Positions 8,389-15,909 of a stretch of 22,582 nucleotides of DNA are shown piece after piece; position 1 is the stretch's first letter; the number at the start of each line of letters is the position of its first letter. This stretch comes from a virus. A program made the translations under genes and the position numbers. The notes under the pieces were generated by a model, which saw only the letters and a list, made by a program, of their open reading frames with translations, ran no database searches and was not told the DNA's origin. The stretch spans positions 1-22,582 of the IMG/VR virus record IMGVR_UViG_3300006990_000184; one strand, 5' to 3'.

Positions 8389-8420
8389 GTGGGCGCCTAG
8401 GGGAGACTCAAAGCGCCCAT
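8389..8420 (+). promoter_or_regulatory. GC-rich hairpin with a Shine-Dalgarno-like loop before the primase gene
   Basis: GGGCGC (8391-8396) pairs perfectly with GCGCCC (8413-8418), extendable by a T-A and a G-U pair to 8389/8420. The 16-base loop contains AGGGGAGA (8399-8406). The 3' arm runs directly into an ATG at 8419. No T-run follows, so it is not a classical terminator. It fills the 62-base gap between the two genes, and could set which primase start is used or protect the transcript. Confidence 0.5.
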
Positions 8421-8442
8421 GCAACGACAGACAGGACAGGAC

Positions 8443-9999
8443 ATGACAGACACATTAAAAAAATTTAAAAGTATATTTGAAGGCTTAGACATAGCTCGTG
8501 GTGAAACCCGTAAGACAGGTGAGGTATCTGCAAAAGGTAAAAGTATTACTAGGTCTAAAACAATTACAGAACCACCTACGGATAAAATGTGGGAAGATCA
8601 TTTAAAAGGTACTGACCCTGCATTAGGTATCATTCCAATAAGAAGAGACAATACTTGTATATGGGGATGCATTGACTGGGATGTATATCCTTTAGATCAC
8701 AAAGAAATAGTACAAGATTTAAAAAAGAAAAAGATACCACTTACAGTATTCAGATCAAAATCTGGTGGTGCACATTTATTTTTATTTACAAAAGAACCTG
8801 TTCCTGCAGTTATGATGAGAGATAAATTAAAAACATATGCTTCAGCTATTGGTCATGCAAGAGCAGAGATATTTCCAAAACAAGAAAAGATAAATATTGA
8901 TCGTGGCGATGTAGGTAGTTTTTTAAACCTACCTTACCACAATTTAGAAAATACAGTTAGATATGCTTTCAATAATGATGGTGAACCAATATTAAATGTT
9001 GAAAAGTTTTTTGAACACTATGAAAAAAATGTTTTAAGTGTAGACCAATTTAATAATCTAAAATTAAAAGAAACAGAAGAAGATGACTTTCTTGAAATGC
9101 CACCATGTTTAGTTACGCTTTTATCTGAAGGTGTTGGTGAAGGAATGAGGAATGAAACTATGTATAATGTAGGAGTATATCTGAAGAAAAGATTTTCTGA
9201 GGACGATCTTTGGAAAAAGAAAATGAATCACTACAACATAAAATATTTTAAACCACCTATCAATGCATCAGAACTTGTTAAGACTCAAGAATCATTAGAT
9301 AACAAAGATTATTTTTATAAATGTAAAGATGAACCTTTATCATCTTTTTGTAATTCTAAACTGTGTGTAACAAAAAAATATGGTGTAGGTGATGATGATG
9401 CACCGGTACAAACCATATCTGCAATTAGAAAATATAATTCAGACCCACCATTATTTTTCTGTGATATCGATGGACAAACAGTGATGGTTGAAACTGCAGT
9501 TCTTCATGAGCCAGATAAATTTTCAATGGCGTGCTTAGAACAAATCAATAGACCACAAATGCCTATGTCTAAAATTATATGGCGTAAGATGTTAATAAAA
9601 CTCTTACAAGAAAAACAAGAAACAGACCTTAAGGCTACTGAAGATTTAAAAATAGACAACCAACTAAAAGAATACATGGAAGACTTTGTAAATAAAGTTA
9701 GAGGTAAAGATATCAATGATATTCAAAGAGGTGTTGCATATAGTGATGATAACTATAGTTATTTTAAAATGAAAGATTTTTGGAAACATTTAGTAAAAAA
9801 CAAATGGCCAGATAAAAGGTATCCAAAACATGTAGTAGTACAAAAACTACAGACTCAATTAAAGATTGAAGAGGATTATCCAAAAATAAACGGTAAAACA
9901 GTGCGTTGCTTTAAGATGTTAAAGATTGTATCTGTTGAACCAGAGAAAGCAAAATATGAAAGTCAGGAACCATCGTGGAAAAGAAAAATAGAACAGTAA
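8443..9999 (+). CDS. Archaeo-eukaryotic primase (AEP) superfamily DNA primase
   Basis: The protein (518 aa from the ATG at 8443; 526 aa if translation starts at 8419) carries AEP signatures like those of TOTE-type and phage PrimPol-like primases. A metal-binding DxD lies in IDWDVY (D78, D80). SGGAHL (107-112) provides the catalytic His. ARAEIFPKQ and GDVGSFLNLPYHN follow. A later Cys motif, YKCKDEPLSSFCNSKLC, resembles the zinc-binding C-terminal region of this family. It synthesises primers for PolA. I prefer 8443 because AGGA sits 6 bases upstream and the ATG at 8419 has its ribosome site 13 bases away across a hairpin stem. The gene overlaps the SF1 helicase by 25 bases, implying coupled translation. 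Confidence 0.88.
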   Translation: MTDTLKKFKSIFEGLDIARGETRKTGEVSAKGKSITRSKTITEPPTDKMWEDHLKGTDPALGIIPIRRDNTCIWGCIDWDVYPLDHKEIVQDLKKKKIPLTVFRSKSGGAHLFLFTKEPVPAVMMRDKLKTYASAIGHARAEIFPKQEKINIDRGDVGSFLNLPYHNLENTVRYAFNNDGEPILNVEKFFEHYEKNVLSVDQFNNLKLKETEEDDFLEMPPCLVTLLSEGVGEGMRNETMYNVGVYLKKRFSEDDLWKKKMNHYNIKYFKPPINASELVKTQESLDNKDYFYKCKDEPLSSFCNSKLCVTKKYGVGDDDAPVQTISAIRKYNSDPPLFFCDIDGQTVMVETAVLHEPDKFSMACLEQINRPQMPMSKIIWRKMLIKLLQEKQETDLKATEDLKIDNQLKEYMEDFVNKVRGKDINDIQRGVAYSDDNYSYFKMKDFWKHLVKNKWPDKRYPKHVVVQKLQTQLKIEEDYPKINGKTVRCFKMLKIVSVEPEKAKYESQEPSWKRKIEQ

Positions 10000-11519
10000 T
10001 ACCTGGACCACCAGGAACAGGTAAAACATATAGATTATTAAATCACTATATGGCCAAAGAAATAAAAGAAAATAAAACTAATCCTAAAAAAATTTGTTAC
10101 ATTACTTTTAGTAAAGCAGCTGCAGAAGAAGCAACTGAAAGATTTGAAGAATTATTTCCTAAAGAAAAACTTGGATATATAGGGACTATGCATGCATTAG
10201 GGGTAAGAGAATTAAATATCGATGTAAGTGCAAAATTATTAAGAGGTAATAGTCAATGGAATCAATTTAAACTCTATGAACCAATGGCAGCTAGATTAAA
10301 TACTGATATGAGTATTGATTCAATCACTGGTAAAACTAGATTTAAAGACCCTATACTAACTACAAGAGACTATGCAAAAAATAAAAAAATATCTTTGAAT
10401 GAAGCTGCAATACAAAAAGGTATGGCAGGTTGGGCAGATATACACATCGCAGAAAAAATAGATGATGCACTAACGCAATATAAAAAAGATACAGGAGTCA
10501 TAGAATTTTATGACATGATCAGTTTGTTTACGGATAAAATAAAAACTAAAGATAGTTTTTATGATGTTATATTTTTAGATGAAGCTCAAGACTTAAACGC
10601 GTTGCAATGGGATATGTTTTTTGAATTAGAAAAACTAAGTGCAAGATCATATATTGCCGGTGATGACGATCAAACTATTTATGGTTTTCAAGGCGCAGAT
10701 GCATCTACATTTATAAACTTAGAAGGAACTATCGACGAACAAGTAAAGTCGAGACGAGTACCGAGAAGCGTGCATCGAGTAGCTTTAAATATATTAGATA
10801 GACTTAACGAACGTAGGACAAAGAATTGGGAAGCGAGAGACGAGGAAGGTGAAGTTAATTATGAAACATCACTAGAGAACATAGACTTTTCAAAAGGTAA
10901 GTGGATGATACTTGGTAGAACCAATAAGCTTTGTGAAAAAGCAAGAGATCATTTGTATATGAAAGGTTTAAGATATGAATTTACAGGTGATAAATACTTA
11001 GATAAAAATTCTATGTTAGCATTTACTACTTGGAAAAGATTAAACAATGGTGCAAGTATTGATTCAAAAGATGTAAAAATAATGTACTCTTTTTTAAAAG
11101 TAAAACTAGGTCATCTACAAAGGGGTTTTGCTAGTGGTAAAACTCTAGACTCTGTTTTTTCTGTGACGTTAGAAGAACTAAAAAAAGATCATGGTTTACT
11201 TGTTGAAGGTAGTTGGGAACATCTTGACTTTGATGAAGATACAAAAATTTTTATGAAACATTTAATACAAAATAATTATGATCTCATGAAAGAAGCTGAC
11301 ATAAAGATAATGACTTTACACGGATCAAAAGGAAAAGAATGTGAAAACGTAGTTTTATTTACAGACTTTGGTGCAGATGAATATCAAAGTAATTTTATTG
11401 AAGGTGAGTTTGAAAAATCACCAGACAATGAACACAGATTATTTTTTGTTGGAGTTACCAGAGCTAAACAAAAACTTTATTTACTACAATCAGAGGAGGG
11501 TACAGGGTATGTCATATAA
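9975..11519 (+). CDS. UvrD/Rep-type superfamily 1 DNA helicase
   Basis: The 514-residue protein starts at GTG (9975), inside the primase gene and behind CAGGAA. It has Walker A GPPGTGKT (11-18), motif Ia-like ITFSKAAAEEA, motif II DEAQD (202-206), motif III GDDDQTIYGFQGA (229-241), motif V-like IMTLHGSKGKE, and motif VI FFVGVTRAK near the C-terminus. These are the hallmarks of 3'-5' UvrD/Rep/PcrA helicases. The protein is shorter than E. coli UvrD and has reduced 1B/2B insertions. It most likely serves as the replicative or recombination helicase partner of the primase and PolA next door. Codon use becomes richer in CGA around 10750-10830, where motif IV (VPRSVHRVA) lies. Confidence 0.95.
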   Translation: MEKKNRTVIPGPPGTGKTYRLLNHYMAKEIKENKTNPKKICYITFSKAAAEEATERFEELFPKEKLGYIGTMHALGVRELNIDVSAKLLRGNSQWNQFKLYEPMAARLNTDMSIDSITGKTRFKDPILTTRDYAKNKKISLNEAAIQKGMAGWADIHIAEKIDDALTQYKKDTGVIEFYDMISLFTDKIKTKDSFYDVIFLDEAQDLNALQWDMFFELEKLSARSYIAGDDDQTIYGFQGADASTFINLEGTIDEQVKSRRVPRSVHRVALNILDRLNERRTKNWEARDEEGEVNYETSLENIDFSKGKWMILGRTNKLCEKARDHLYMKGLRYEFTGDKYLDKNSMLAFTTWKRLNNGASIDSKDVKIMYSFLKVKLGHLQRGFASGKTLDSVFSVTLEELKKDHGLLVEGSWEHLDFDEDTKIFMKHLIQNNYDLMKEADIKIMTLHGSKGKECENVVLFTDFGADEYQSNFIEGEFEKSPDNEHRLFFVGVTRAKQKLYLLQSEEGTGYVI

Positions 11520-11730
11520 ATCATTAGATAAACAAGTCCAGGGGAATCACTATCAAGATTTTAAGATTCAGCCTGCAGAGTTTGTAAATCAAAATAAACT
11601 TTTATTTGCTGAGGGAAATGCTATAAAATATATTTGCAGACATTCTAAGAAAGGTAAACACTACGATATTAAGAAGGCTATACATTATTTAGAAATGATT
11701 CTAGAAAGGGATTATGGAGAATTTATTTAA
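11509..11730 (+). CDS. DUF3310 (SaV-like, phage nucleotide-kinase-like) small protein
   Basis: The ATG at 11509 follows GAGGAGG (11492-11498). The frame could be opened further upstream but only inside the helicase gene. The 73 residues carry the DUF3310 pattern: QGNHYQDFKIQPAEFV, a central FAEGNAIKYICRHSKKGKHYDIKKAIHYLEMIL helix pair with conserved Asn-Ala-x-Lys-Tyr and Arg-His, and a short C-terminus. Family members are found in many phages beside replication genes and are often labelled nucleotide kinase, although the biochemical role is unclear. It overlaps the helicase end by 11 bases and the polymerase start by 17 bases. Confidence 0.9.
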   Translation: MSYKSLDKQVQGNHYQDFKIQPAEFVNQNKLLFAEGNAIKYICRHSKKGKHYDIKKAIHYLEMILERDYGEFI

Positions 11731-13588
11731 CGAAGAGATGTGGAACTCACCGGACGAGTTTAAAGATTTAAGTAGTTATAAATACATAGCAATTGACTTA
11801 GAAACAAGAGACCCAAACTTAAAAAAAATGGGTTCAGGTTCTGTAAGAGGTGATGGAGAAATTATTGGTGTTGCTGTTGCAGTAGATGGTTGGTCCGGAT
11901 ATTATTCTTTTGGCCACGAGCAAGGTAATTTTTTTGCTAAAGAATCTGTAATGAAATGGGTTAAAAGTATTTGTGCATTACCTTGTACTAAAATATTTCA
12001 TAATGCAATGTATGACGTATGTTGGTTGAGAGCGTACGGCGTAAAGATAAACGGAATTATTGTAGATACAATGATGATGGCAGCTGTATTAGATGAAAAC
12101 AGGTTGTATTACTCATTGAATTCATTATCTTTTATAGAGTTGGGTAAAGTTAAGAATGAAAAAGCTTTACAAGATGCAGCAGACAAAGCTGGTGTAGATG
12201 CAAAGTCTGAAATGTATAAACTTCCTGCATCAATGGTAGGAGCATACGCTGAAGCAGATGCTGAACTAACTTTACAATTATTTAAAAAATTTTCAGGGCA
12301 GATAAGAGATCAAAACTTACAGAGAATATTTAACTTAGAGACAAGTTTATTTCCTATGTTAGTAGATATGAAATTTAAGGGCGTTCGAGTAGACGTCGAT
12401 AAAGCGATTCAACTGAAACATGTGCTAGAGAAAAGAGAAGGGCTATGCCTTGCAAAAGTGAAACAAGTAACAGGAGTAGAAGTACAAATATGGGCAGCAA
12501 GATCGATCTCCAAAGTATTTGACAACCTTGGACTATCTTATTCCAGAACTGCAAAAAGTAAGATGCCATCATTTACAAAAGCTACACTAGAAAATCATGA
12601 AAATCCAGTGATAAAAAACATTGCAGAAGCTAGAGAATTAAACAAAGCGCATACAACATTTATAGATACAATATTAAAACATGAACACAATGGACGTATT
12701 CATGCTGACATAAATCAGTTAAGATCAGACGCAGGCGGGACTGTAACCGGACGTTTCTCATATTCTAATCCAAACTTACAACAAATACCTGCAAGAAACA
12801 ATTTATTAGGTCCTGCAATTCGTGGACTATTTATACCTGAACAAAACTGTGATTGGGGTTGCTTTGACTATTCACAACAAGAACCTAGATTAGTTTTACA
12901 CTACGCAGCAGAACATCCTATCTTAAAAAATTCTGAGTCTGTAACTGAAATGGTTTCTAAGTTTAACAAAGACCCCAAAATGGACTTTCATGGAATGGTA
13001 GCTAAACTTGCAAACATAAAAAGAAAAGAAGCTAAGACTATTAACTTAGGTTTGTTTTATGGAATGGGTAAAGCAAAACTTCAACAGTCTTTGGATTTAG
13101 AAAACAAAGAAGATGCTGATAAACTTTTTAATAATTATCATGACAGTGTACCTTTTGTAAAAGGTTTGATGGATGCTACGATGAGAGATTCACAAAGAGA
13201 CGGAGAGATTCAAACGATTGCCGGTAGAGTATGTAGGTTTGATAAATGGGAAGAAGCAAGATTTGCTCCAGGTGAACTAAGAGCACCTATGACCTATGAA
13301 GAAGCTAAAGGAAAATATGGTGAGGATAGAATTAGAAGAGCCTATACATACAAAGCTTTAAATAAATTAATACAGGGTTCTGCGGCAGATATGACCAAGC
13401 AAGCTATGTTAGATTTATATAATGAAGGTATTACACCACATATACAAGTACATGATGAACTTGATATATCTGTTGAATCAGATCACCAGGCTCAAAAAAT
13501 TATTGCAATTATGCAAGATGCAGTTAAACTTTCTGTTAAAAATAAAGTTGATTATGAAAAAGGCCCAACGTGGGGTGATGTAAAATGA
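11714..13588 (+). CDS. polA: Family A DNA polymerase with 3'-5' exonuclease domain
   Basis: The 624-residue protein has an N-terminal proofreading exonuclease with ExoI DLET (28-31), ExoII HNAMYD (96-101) and ExoIII YAEAD (178-182), but no 5'-3' exonuclease domain. The polymerase part has GRFSYSNPNLQQIPAR, motif A DYSQQEPR (385-392; usual DYSQIELR), motif B RKEAKTINLGLFYG, and motif C VHDE (579-582). The catalytic Asp385 and Asp581, and the Arg, Lys and Tyr of the O-helix, are present. The position equivalent to E. coli Phe762 is Leu445. It is the main replicative polymerase. The start overlaps the DUF3310 gene by 17 bases with GGGATTATGG around it. A patch at 12370-12530 is richer in GC than the flanks. 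Confidence 0.97.
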   Translation: MENLFNEEMWNSPDEFKDLSSYKYIAIDLETRDPNLKKMGSGSVRGDGEIIGVAVAVDGWSGYYSFGHEQGNFFAKESVMKWVKSICALPCTKIFHNAMYDVCWLRAYGVKINGIIVDTMMMAAVLDENRLYYSLNSLSFIELGKVKNEKALQDAADKAGVDAKSEMYKLPASMVGAYAEADAELTLQLFKKFSGQIRDQNLQRIFNLETSLFPMLVDMKFKGVRVDVDKAIQLKHVLEKREGLCLAKVKQVTGVEVQIWAARSISKVFDNLGLSYSRTAKSKMPSFTKATLENHENPVIKNIAEARELNKAHTTFIDTILKHEHNGRIHADINQLRSDAGGTVTGRFSYSNPNLQQIPARNNLLGPAIRGLFIPEQNCDWGCFDYSQQEPRLVLHYAAEHPILKNSESVTEMVSKFNKDPKMDFHGMVAKLANIKRKEAKTINLGLFYGMGKAKLQQSLDLENKEDADKLFNNYHDSVPFVKGLMDATMRDSQRDGEIQTIAGRVCRFDKWEEARFAPGELRAPMTYEEAKGKYGEDRIRRAYTYKALNKLIQGSAADMTKQAMLDLYNEGITPHIQVHDELDISVESDHQAQKIIAIMQDAVKLSVKNKVDYEKGPTWGDVK

Positions 13589-13597
13589 GGATTTTTT

Positions 13598-14248
13598 ATG
13601 GCGTACTTAAATGCAAATATACCACCGACTTATGCACAAATCAGAAGAGAGTATCTTTATGATCTTAAGAAACATAAGGGAGAAGTTGAAGACTGTATCA
13701 TATTCGGTATTAGCGCTCTTACAGGACGTGCAATACTATTTCATGCTATTATGGAAAACGGTGCAATATTCTATCGCCTACCTATTAGCGCTTTTATTCA
13801 ACAGGGATTTGATGCATCCGGAGTGCCCACAAGACGACTTGATGAACTACAGCTCTGGAATTGTTTTTCTTATTATCCTTCTGTCCATCGTTGGGATATA
13901 CTAGACGGTCAAGCCGGTAAGTATATTGGAAAAGACAAGAAATGGCACCCTGGAAAGTATTTATTTACCGTTGACTTTGCACATCCAGATAGTAATATAC
14001 TTGATACCGATCATTCGGAAATACCGCACGAACACAAGTGCGCTCACATAATTGCCTTAGATGATGGTAATTTTGCAGCACAACCTAACAACAGATGTAT
14101 ATGGGATATACCTTCTTTCACAGTGAAAGATAGTACTCCTGACTGGAAAGTGCAAACTTCTGAATGGAACGTAGAAGATAGTAGAGCATGGCGGACAGAA
14201 GATACCGACAAGTTCTTCTATGAAATAGAGGAGAAAAAAAATGATTAA
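13598..14248 (+). CDS. Conserved marine-phage protein of unknown function (216 aa)
   Basis: The ATG at 13598 follows GAGG nine bases after the polymerase stop. The sequence has IPPTYAQIRREYLYDLKKH, CIIFGISALTGRAILFHAIMENGAIFYRLPISAF, DELQLWNCFSYYPSVH and a Trp-rich, acidic C-terminus (WNVEDSRAWRTEDTDKFFYEI). I recognise the overall pattern as recurrent directly downstream of polA in pelagiphage-like genomes, where it is uncharacterised. Codons are more GC-rich than in polA. No signal, membrane segment or catalytic motif is evident; HEHKCAH might bind a metal but is not diagnostic. Its stop overlaps the Trp-rich peptide start by 8 bases. Confidence 0.85.
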   Translation: MAYLNANIPPTYAQIRREYLYDLKKHKGEVEDCIIFGISALTGRAILFHAIMENGAIFYRLPISAFIQQGFDASGVPTRRLDELQLWNCFSYYPSVHRWDILDGQAGKYIGKDKKWHPGKYLFTVDFAHPDSNILDTDHSEIPHEHKCAHIIALDDGNFAAQPNNRCIWDIPSFTVKDSTPDWKVQTSEWNVEDSRAWRTEDTDKFFYEIEEKKND

Positions 14249-14324
14249 AAAAATATTAGGATGGGCCTGGACTATAATTTGTTGGCCTTGGAAAAAATTA
14301 GTAAAGTGGCTTTGGAATAGTTAA
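14241..14324 (+). CDS. Trp-rich cationic 27-aa peptide
   Basis: The ATG at 14241 lies 7 bases after GAGGAG, and its TAA at 14322-14324 abuts the next ATG. Six of 27 residues are Trp (positions 8, 10, 15, 17, 23, 25), interleaved with Ile, Leu and five Lys: GWAWTIICWPWKKLVKWLW. It would be a short amphipathic or membrane-embedded helix. Its position between polymerase-linked genes and the lysis cassette allows a holin-like, pinholin or membrane-active role, but this is inference. It is too short for standard gene callers. The ribosome site and exact gene abutment argue for expression. Confidence 0.6.
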   Translation: MIKKILGWAWTIICWPWKKLVKWLWNS

Positions 14325-14486
14325 ATGACCACTTGCAAGACATGTTTTCATCCTTGTCATTGTGGTGAAGATAAAGATCTTCACGCAGATGAATATGGTG
14401 TATGCACCTGCGAAAAATGTACTTGCAAACGAACTTACAAAAAAGAAAAAGATCACGGTACGGACATAACATACGAAAATGAATAA
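14325..14486 (+). CDS. Cys/His-rich 53-aa putative metal-binding protein
   Basis: The ATG at 14325 directly follows the stop of the Trp-rich peptide, and TAA is at 14484-14486. It carries eight Cys and several His: TCKTCFHPCHCGED, then VCTCEKCTCKR. The Cys-x-x-Cys and Cys-x-Cys spacings fit one or two zinc-binding knuckles or a small metallothionein-like cluster. The C-terminus is charged (KKEKDHGTDITYENE). No separate ribosome site is obvious, so translation is probably by re-initiation after the upstream stop. The last 8 bases overlap the next gene. The function is unknown; zinc-mediated binding to nucleic acid or protein is the simplest guess. Confidence 0.65.
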   Translation: MTTCKTCFHPCHCGEDKDLHADEYGVCTCEKCTCKRTYKKEKDHGTDITYENE

Positions 14487-14859
14487 AAAACCTTTGGATA
14501 TCGGAGAAGAGGCAAGAGTGCAGATGCCAATGAAGACGGTTGCTAGCCTGATTGTGCTCGTAGCAATGGGAGTCTTTGCTTATACGGAGCTGACTGCGAG
14601 GTTAGTATCGTTAGAGACATCACGTGAATTGTTTGAAAATGATTTATTAAAAAAATCTGAACAAGTGCCCACGGATCAGGAGCAACATTTTTTATTGGAA
14701 GATCTTTATAAAAGTGTCGAGCAGATAGAAACGAGAATCGAGGACATGATGCACAACAAAGTAAACATACAGTTTATACAAAAACAAACTGAAAAGCTTT
14801 TAGTTGATGTTGAAAATTTAAAAGATAAAGTAAGAGCAAACGGTAACGGAGCACATTGA
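14479..14859 (+). CDS. N-terminally anchored coiled-coil protein, spanin/holin-like (126 aa)
   Basis: The ATG at 14479 starts inside the previous gene. Residues 1-18 are cytoplasmic-looking (DIGEEARVQMPMK), residues 19-40 form one hydrophobic span (VASLIVLVAMGVFAYTEL), and residues 41-120 are a long charged coiled coil. One anchor plus a periplasmic coiled coil is the layout of inner-membrane spanins (Rz-like) and of some holins. I recall the GEEARVQMP leader as recurrent near marine phage endolysins. The position one gene upstream of the endolysin supports a lysis role. Its TGA overlaps the next ATG by one base. Confidence 0.8.
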   Translation: MNKKPLDIGEEARVQMPMKTVASLIVLVAMGVFAYTELTARLVSLETSRELFENDLLKKSEQVPTDQEQHFLLEDLYKSVEQIETRIEDMMHNKVNIQFIQKQTEKLLVDVENLKDKVRANGNGAH

Positions 14860-15071
14860 TGACAGAGTTAGTGGTAGCCCTACTTATGATTGTACACGGA
14901 GAGATCAAGGAAGCACGTATTCAGCCTTCAATGTCTGAATGTCTTAAGGGAGCACGGACAGCTAGACGTGATGCTAAATCGCACGTAAAGTATCAATGCC
15001 TAAAACAAATGGCTGAGCTCGAAAAAAATATAGATGGATCTTTGTCTATAAAAAAGTTAATATTGGAGTAA
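14859..15071 (+). CDS. Small secreted-like protein with conserved Cys pair (70 aa)
   Basis: The ATG at 14859 overlaps the previous TGA (14857-14859), and a TTG three bases upstream is a less likely start. Residues 1-14 are hydrophobic (ELVVALLMIVHG), resembling a short signal or anchor sequence. Next is SMSECLKGARTARRDAKSHVKYQCLKQM, with two Cys spaced for a helical-hairpin disulfide. This fits a periplasmic small protein, possibly an outer-membrane-side spanin partner, but no lipobox is seen at the cleavage region. It lies directly upstream of, and overlaps by one base, the endolysin gene. Function is inferred from context only. Confidence 0.75.
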   Translation: MTELVVALLMIVHGEIKEARIQPSMSECLKGARTARRDAKSHVKYQCLKQMAELEKNIDGSLSIKKLILE

Positions 15072-15547
15072 TGAATCTTTCACGAAATTTTACTCTATTA
15101 GAGTTGATTAAATCGGACACAGCTGTTCGTAAGGGAATCAACAACAATCCAAACGCAGGTCAAATAGAAAAACTAAAAGACTTGTGTGAAAATATTTTAC
15201 AGCCCGTCCGGGACCATTTTGGTAGAGTTAAAGTCACTAGCGGGTTCCGTTCAGAAGACCTGTGCCTTGCCATAGGATCGAGTCGAGACAGTCAACATGC
15301 AAAAGCTGAGGCGGCTGATTTCGAATGTGTTGGAGTCGATAATGCTGAGGTTGCTGATTGGATCAAAACTAATCTTGAAACAGATCAGCTAATTCTTGAG
15401 TTCTATACTCCAGGTGAACCTAACTCGGGGTGGATTCATTGTAGTTGGATACCTGAAGGAAGACGTGAGCAGTATATGCACGCCTATAAATCAGAAAATA
15501 AAACAAAATACAAACCAATAATAGGAAAAGCAAAAGATTTAGTATGA
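15071..15547 (+). CDS. Peptidase M15 family endolysin (zinc peptidoglycan peptidase)
   Basis: The 158-residue protein has the M15A (Peptidase_M15_3) core: VTSGFR (55-60), the SxxxHxxxxxxD zinc motif in DSQHAKAEAADFE with His76 and Asp83, catalytic-region Glu110 (LILEFY), and the third zinc ligand His123 in GWIHCSW. It cuts the D-Ala/D-Ala or L-Ala/D-Glu peptide cross-links of peptidoglycan to lyse the host. There is no signal peptide, so it needs a holin-type partner for export. GGAG lies 4 bases before the ATG, which overlaps the upstream TAA by one base. Confidence 0.95.
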   Translation: MNLSRNFTLLELIKSDTAVRKGINNNPNAGQIEKLKDLCENILQPVRDHFGRVKVTSGFRSEDLCLAIGSSRDSQHAKAEAADFECVGVDNAEVADWIKTNLETDQLILEFYTPGEPNSGWIHCSWIPEGRREQYMHAYKSENKTKYKPIIGKAKDLV

Positions 15548-15771
15548 GCATAATAGATAAGAAAGCAGTAAAGTATTTTCAAAAAATAGATACAGTTCAC
15601 GGTGTTTGTGAAGAGTGTGAAGAAGAAGCAATTTTAGTTGCAATTGTCACTGATTTTTATAGATGTACTAATTGTGGTCATGATACAAAACAACATATTA
15701 ATGGCAGAATTAGATATCTTAAATTAGATGAGTCTGATAAGAAATGGATAAAAGATAATTATATTGAATAA
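15544..15771 (+). CDS. Zinc-ribbon small protein (75 aa)
   Basis: The ATG at 15544 overlaps the endolysin TGA by 4 bases. Two Cys knuckles, CEEC (near residue 22) and CTNC (near 41), separated by about 16 residues, form a classical zinc ribbon. The C-terminal half is charged (NGRIRYLKLDESDKKW). Small zinc-ribbon proteins like this recur in pelagiphage-like genomes and could regulate transcription or bind nucleic acid. No enzymatic function is evident. The stop overlaps the next ATG by one base. Confidence 0.8.
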   Translation: MSIIDKKAVKYFQKIDTVHGVCEECEEEAILVAIVTDFYRCTNCGHDTKQHINGRIRYLKLDESDKKWIKDNYIE

Positions 15772-15908
15772 TGGCTAAGAAATTTAAAGATCATATTGTA
15801 AGGGATAAGCCTAAGAAACGTGGTGCACGTCAGCACAAGAAAAATAAAAATAAACACGAGAAGCGTCAGAAAAAACAAACGAGATACAAGGGACAAGGAA
15901 AAGGATAA
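15771..15908 (+). CDS. 45-aa polybasic protein
   Basis: The ATG at 15771 overlaps the previous TAA by one base, and TAA is at 15906-15908. About half the residues are Lys, Arg or His, and Gly is frequent at the end (RYKGQGKG). There is no hydrophobic core. Proteins of this type may bind nucleic acid, condense DNA or associate with ribosomes. Small Lys/Arg-rich genes in the same neighbourhood are familiar from marine phages, but I cannot name a function. The sequence also has an open second frame (see the following gene). Confidence 0.7.
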   Translation: MAKKFKDHIVRDKPKKRGARQHKKNKNKHEKRQKKQTRYKGQGKG

Positions 15909-15909
15909 T

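Noticed and set aside
8389-8420. Rho-independent terminator
   Set aside because: GC stem is present but no T-run follows.
12375-12572. Minus-strand ORF within polA
   Set aside because: Leu-rich antisense of a well-supported polymerase domain; no ribosome site.
13611-13904. Overlapping plus-strand ORF inside the 216-aa gene
   Set aside because: Alternate frame of a coding gene with hydrophobic runs from third-base AT; no ribosome site.
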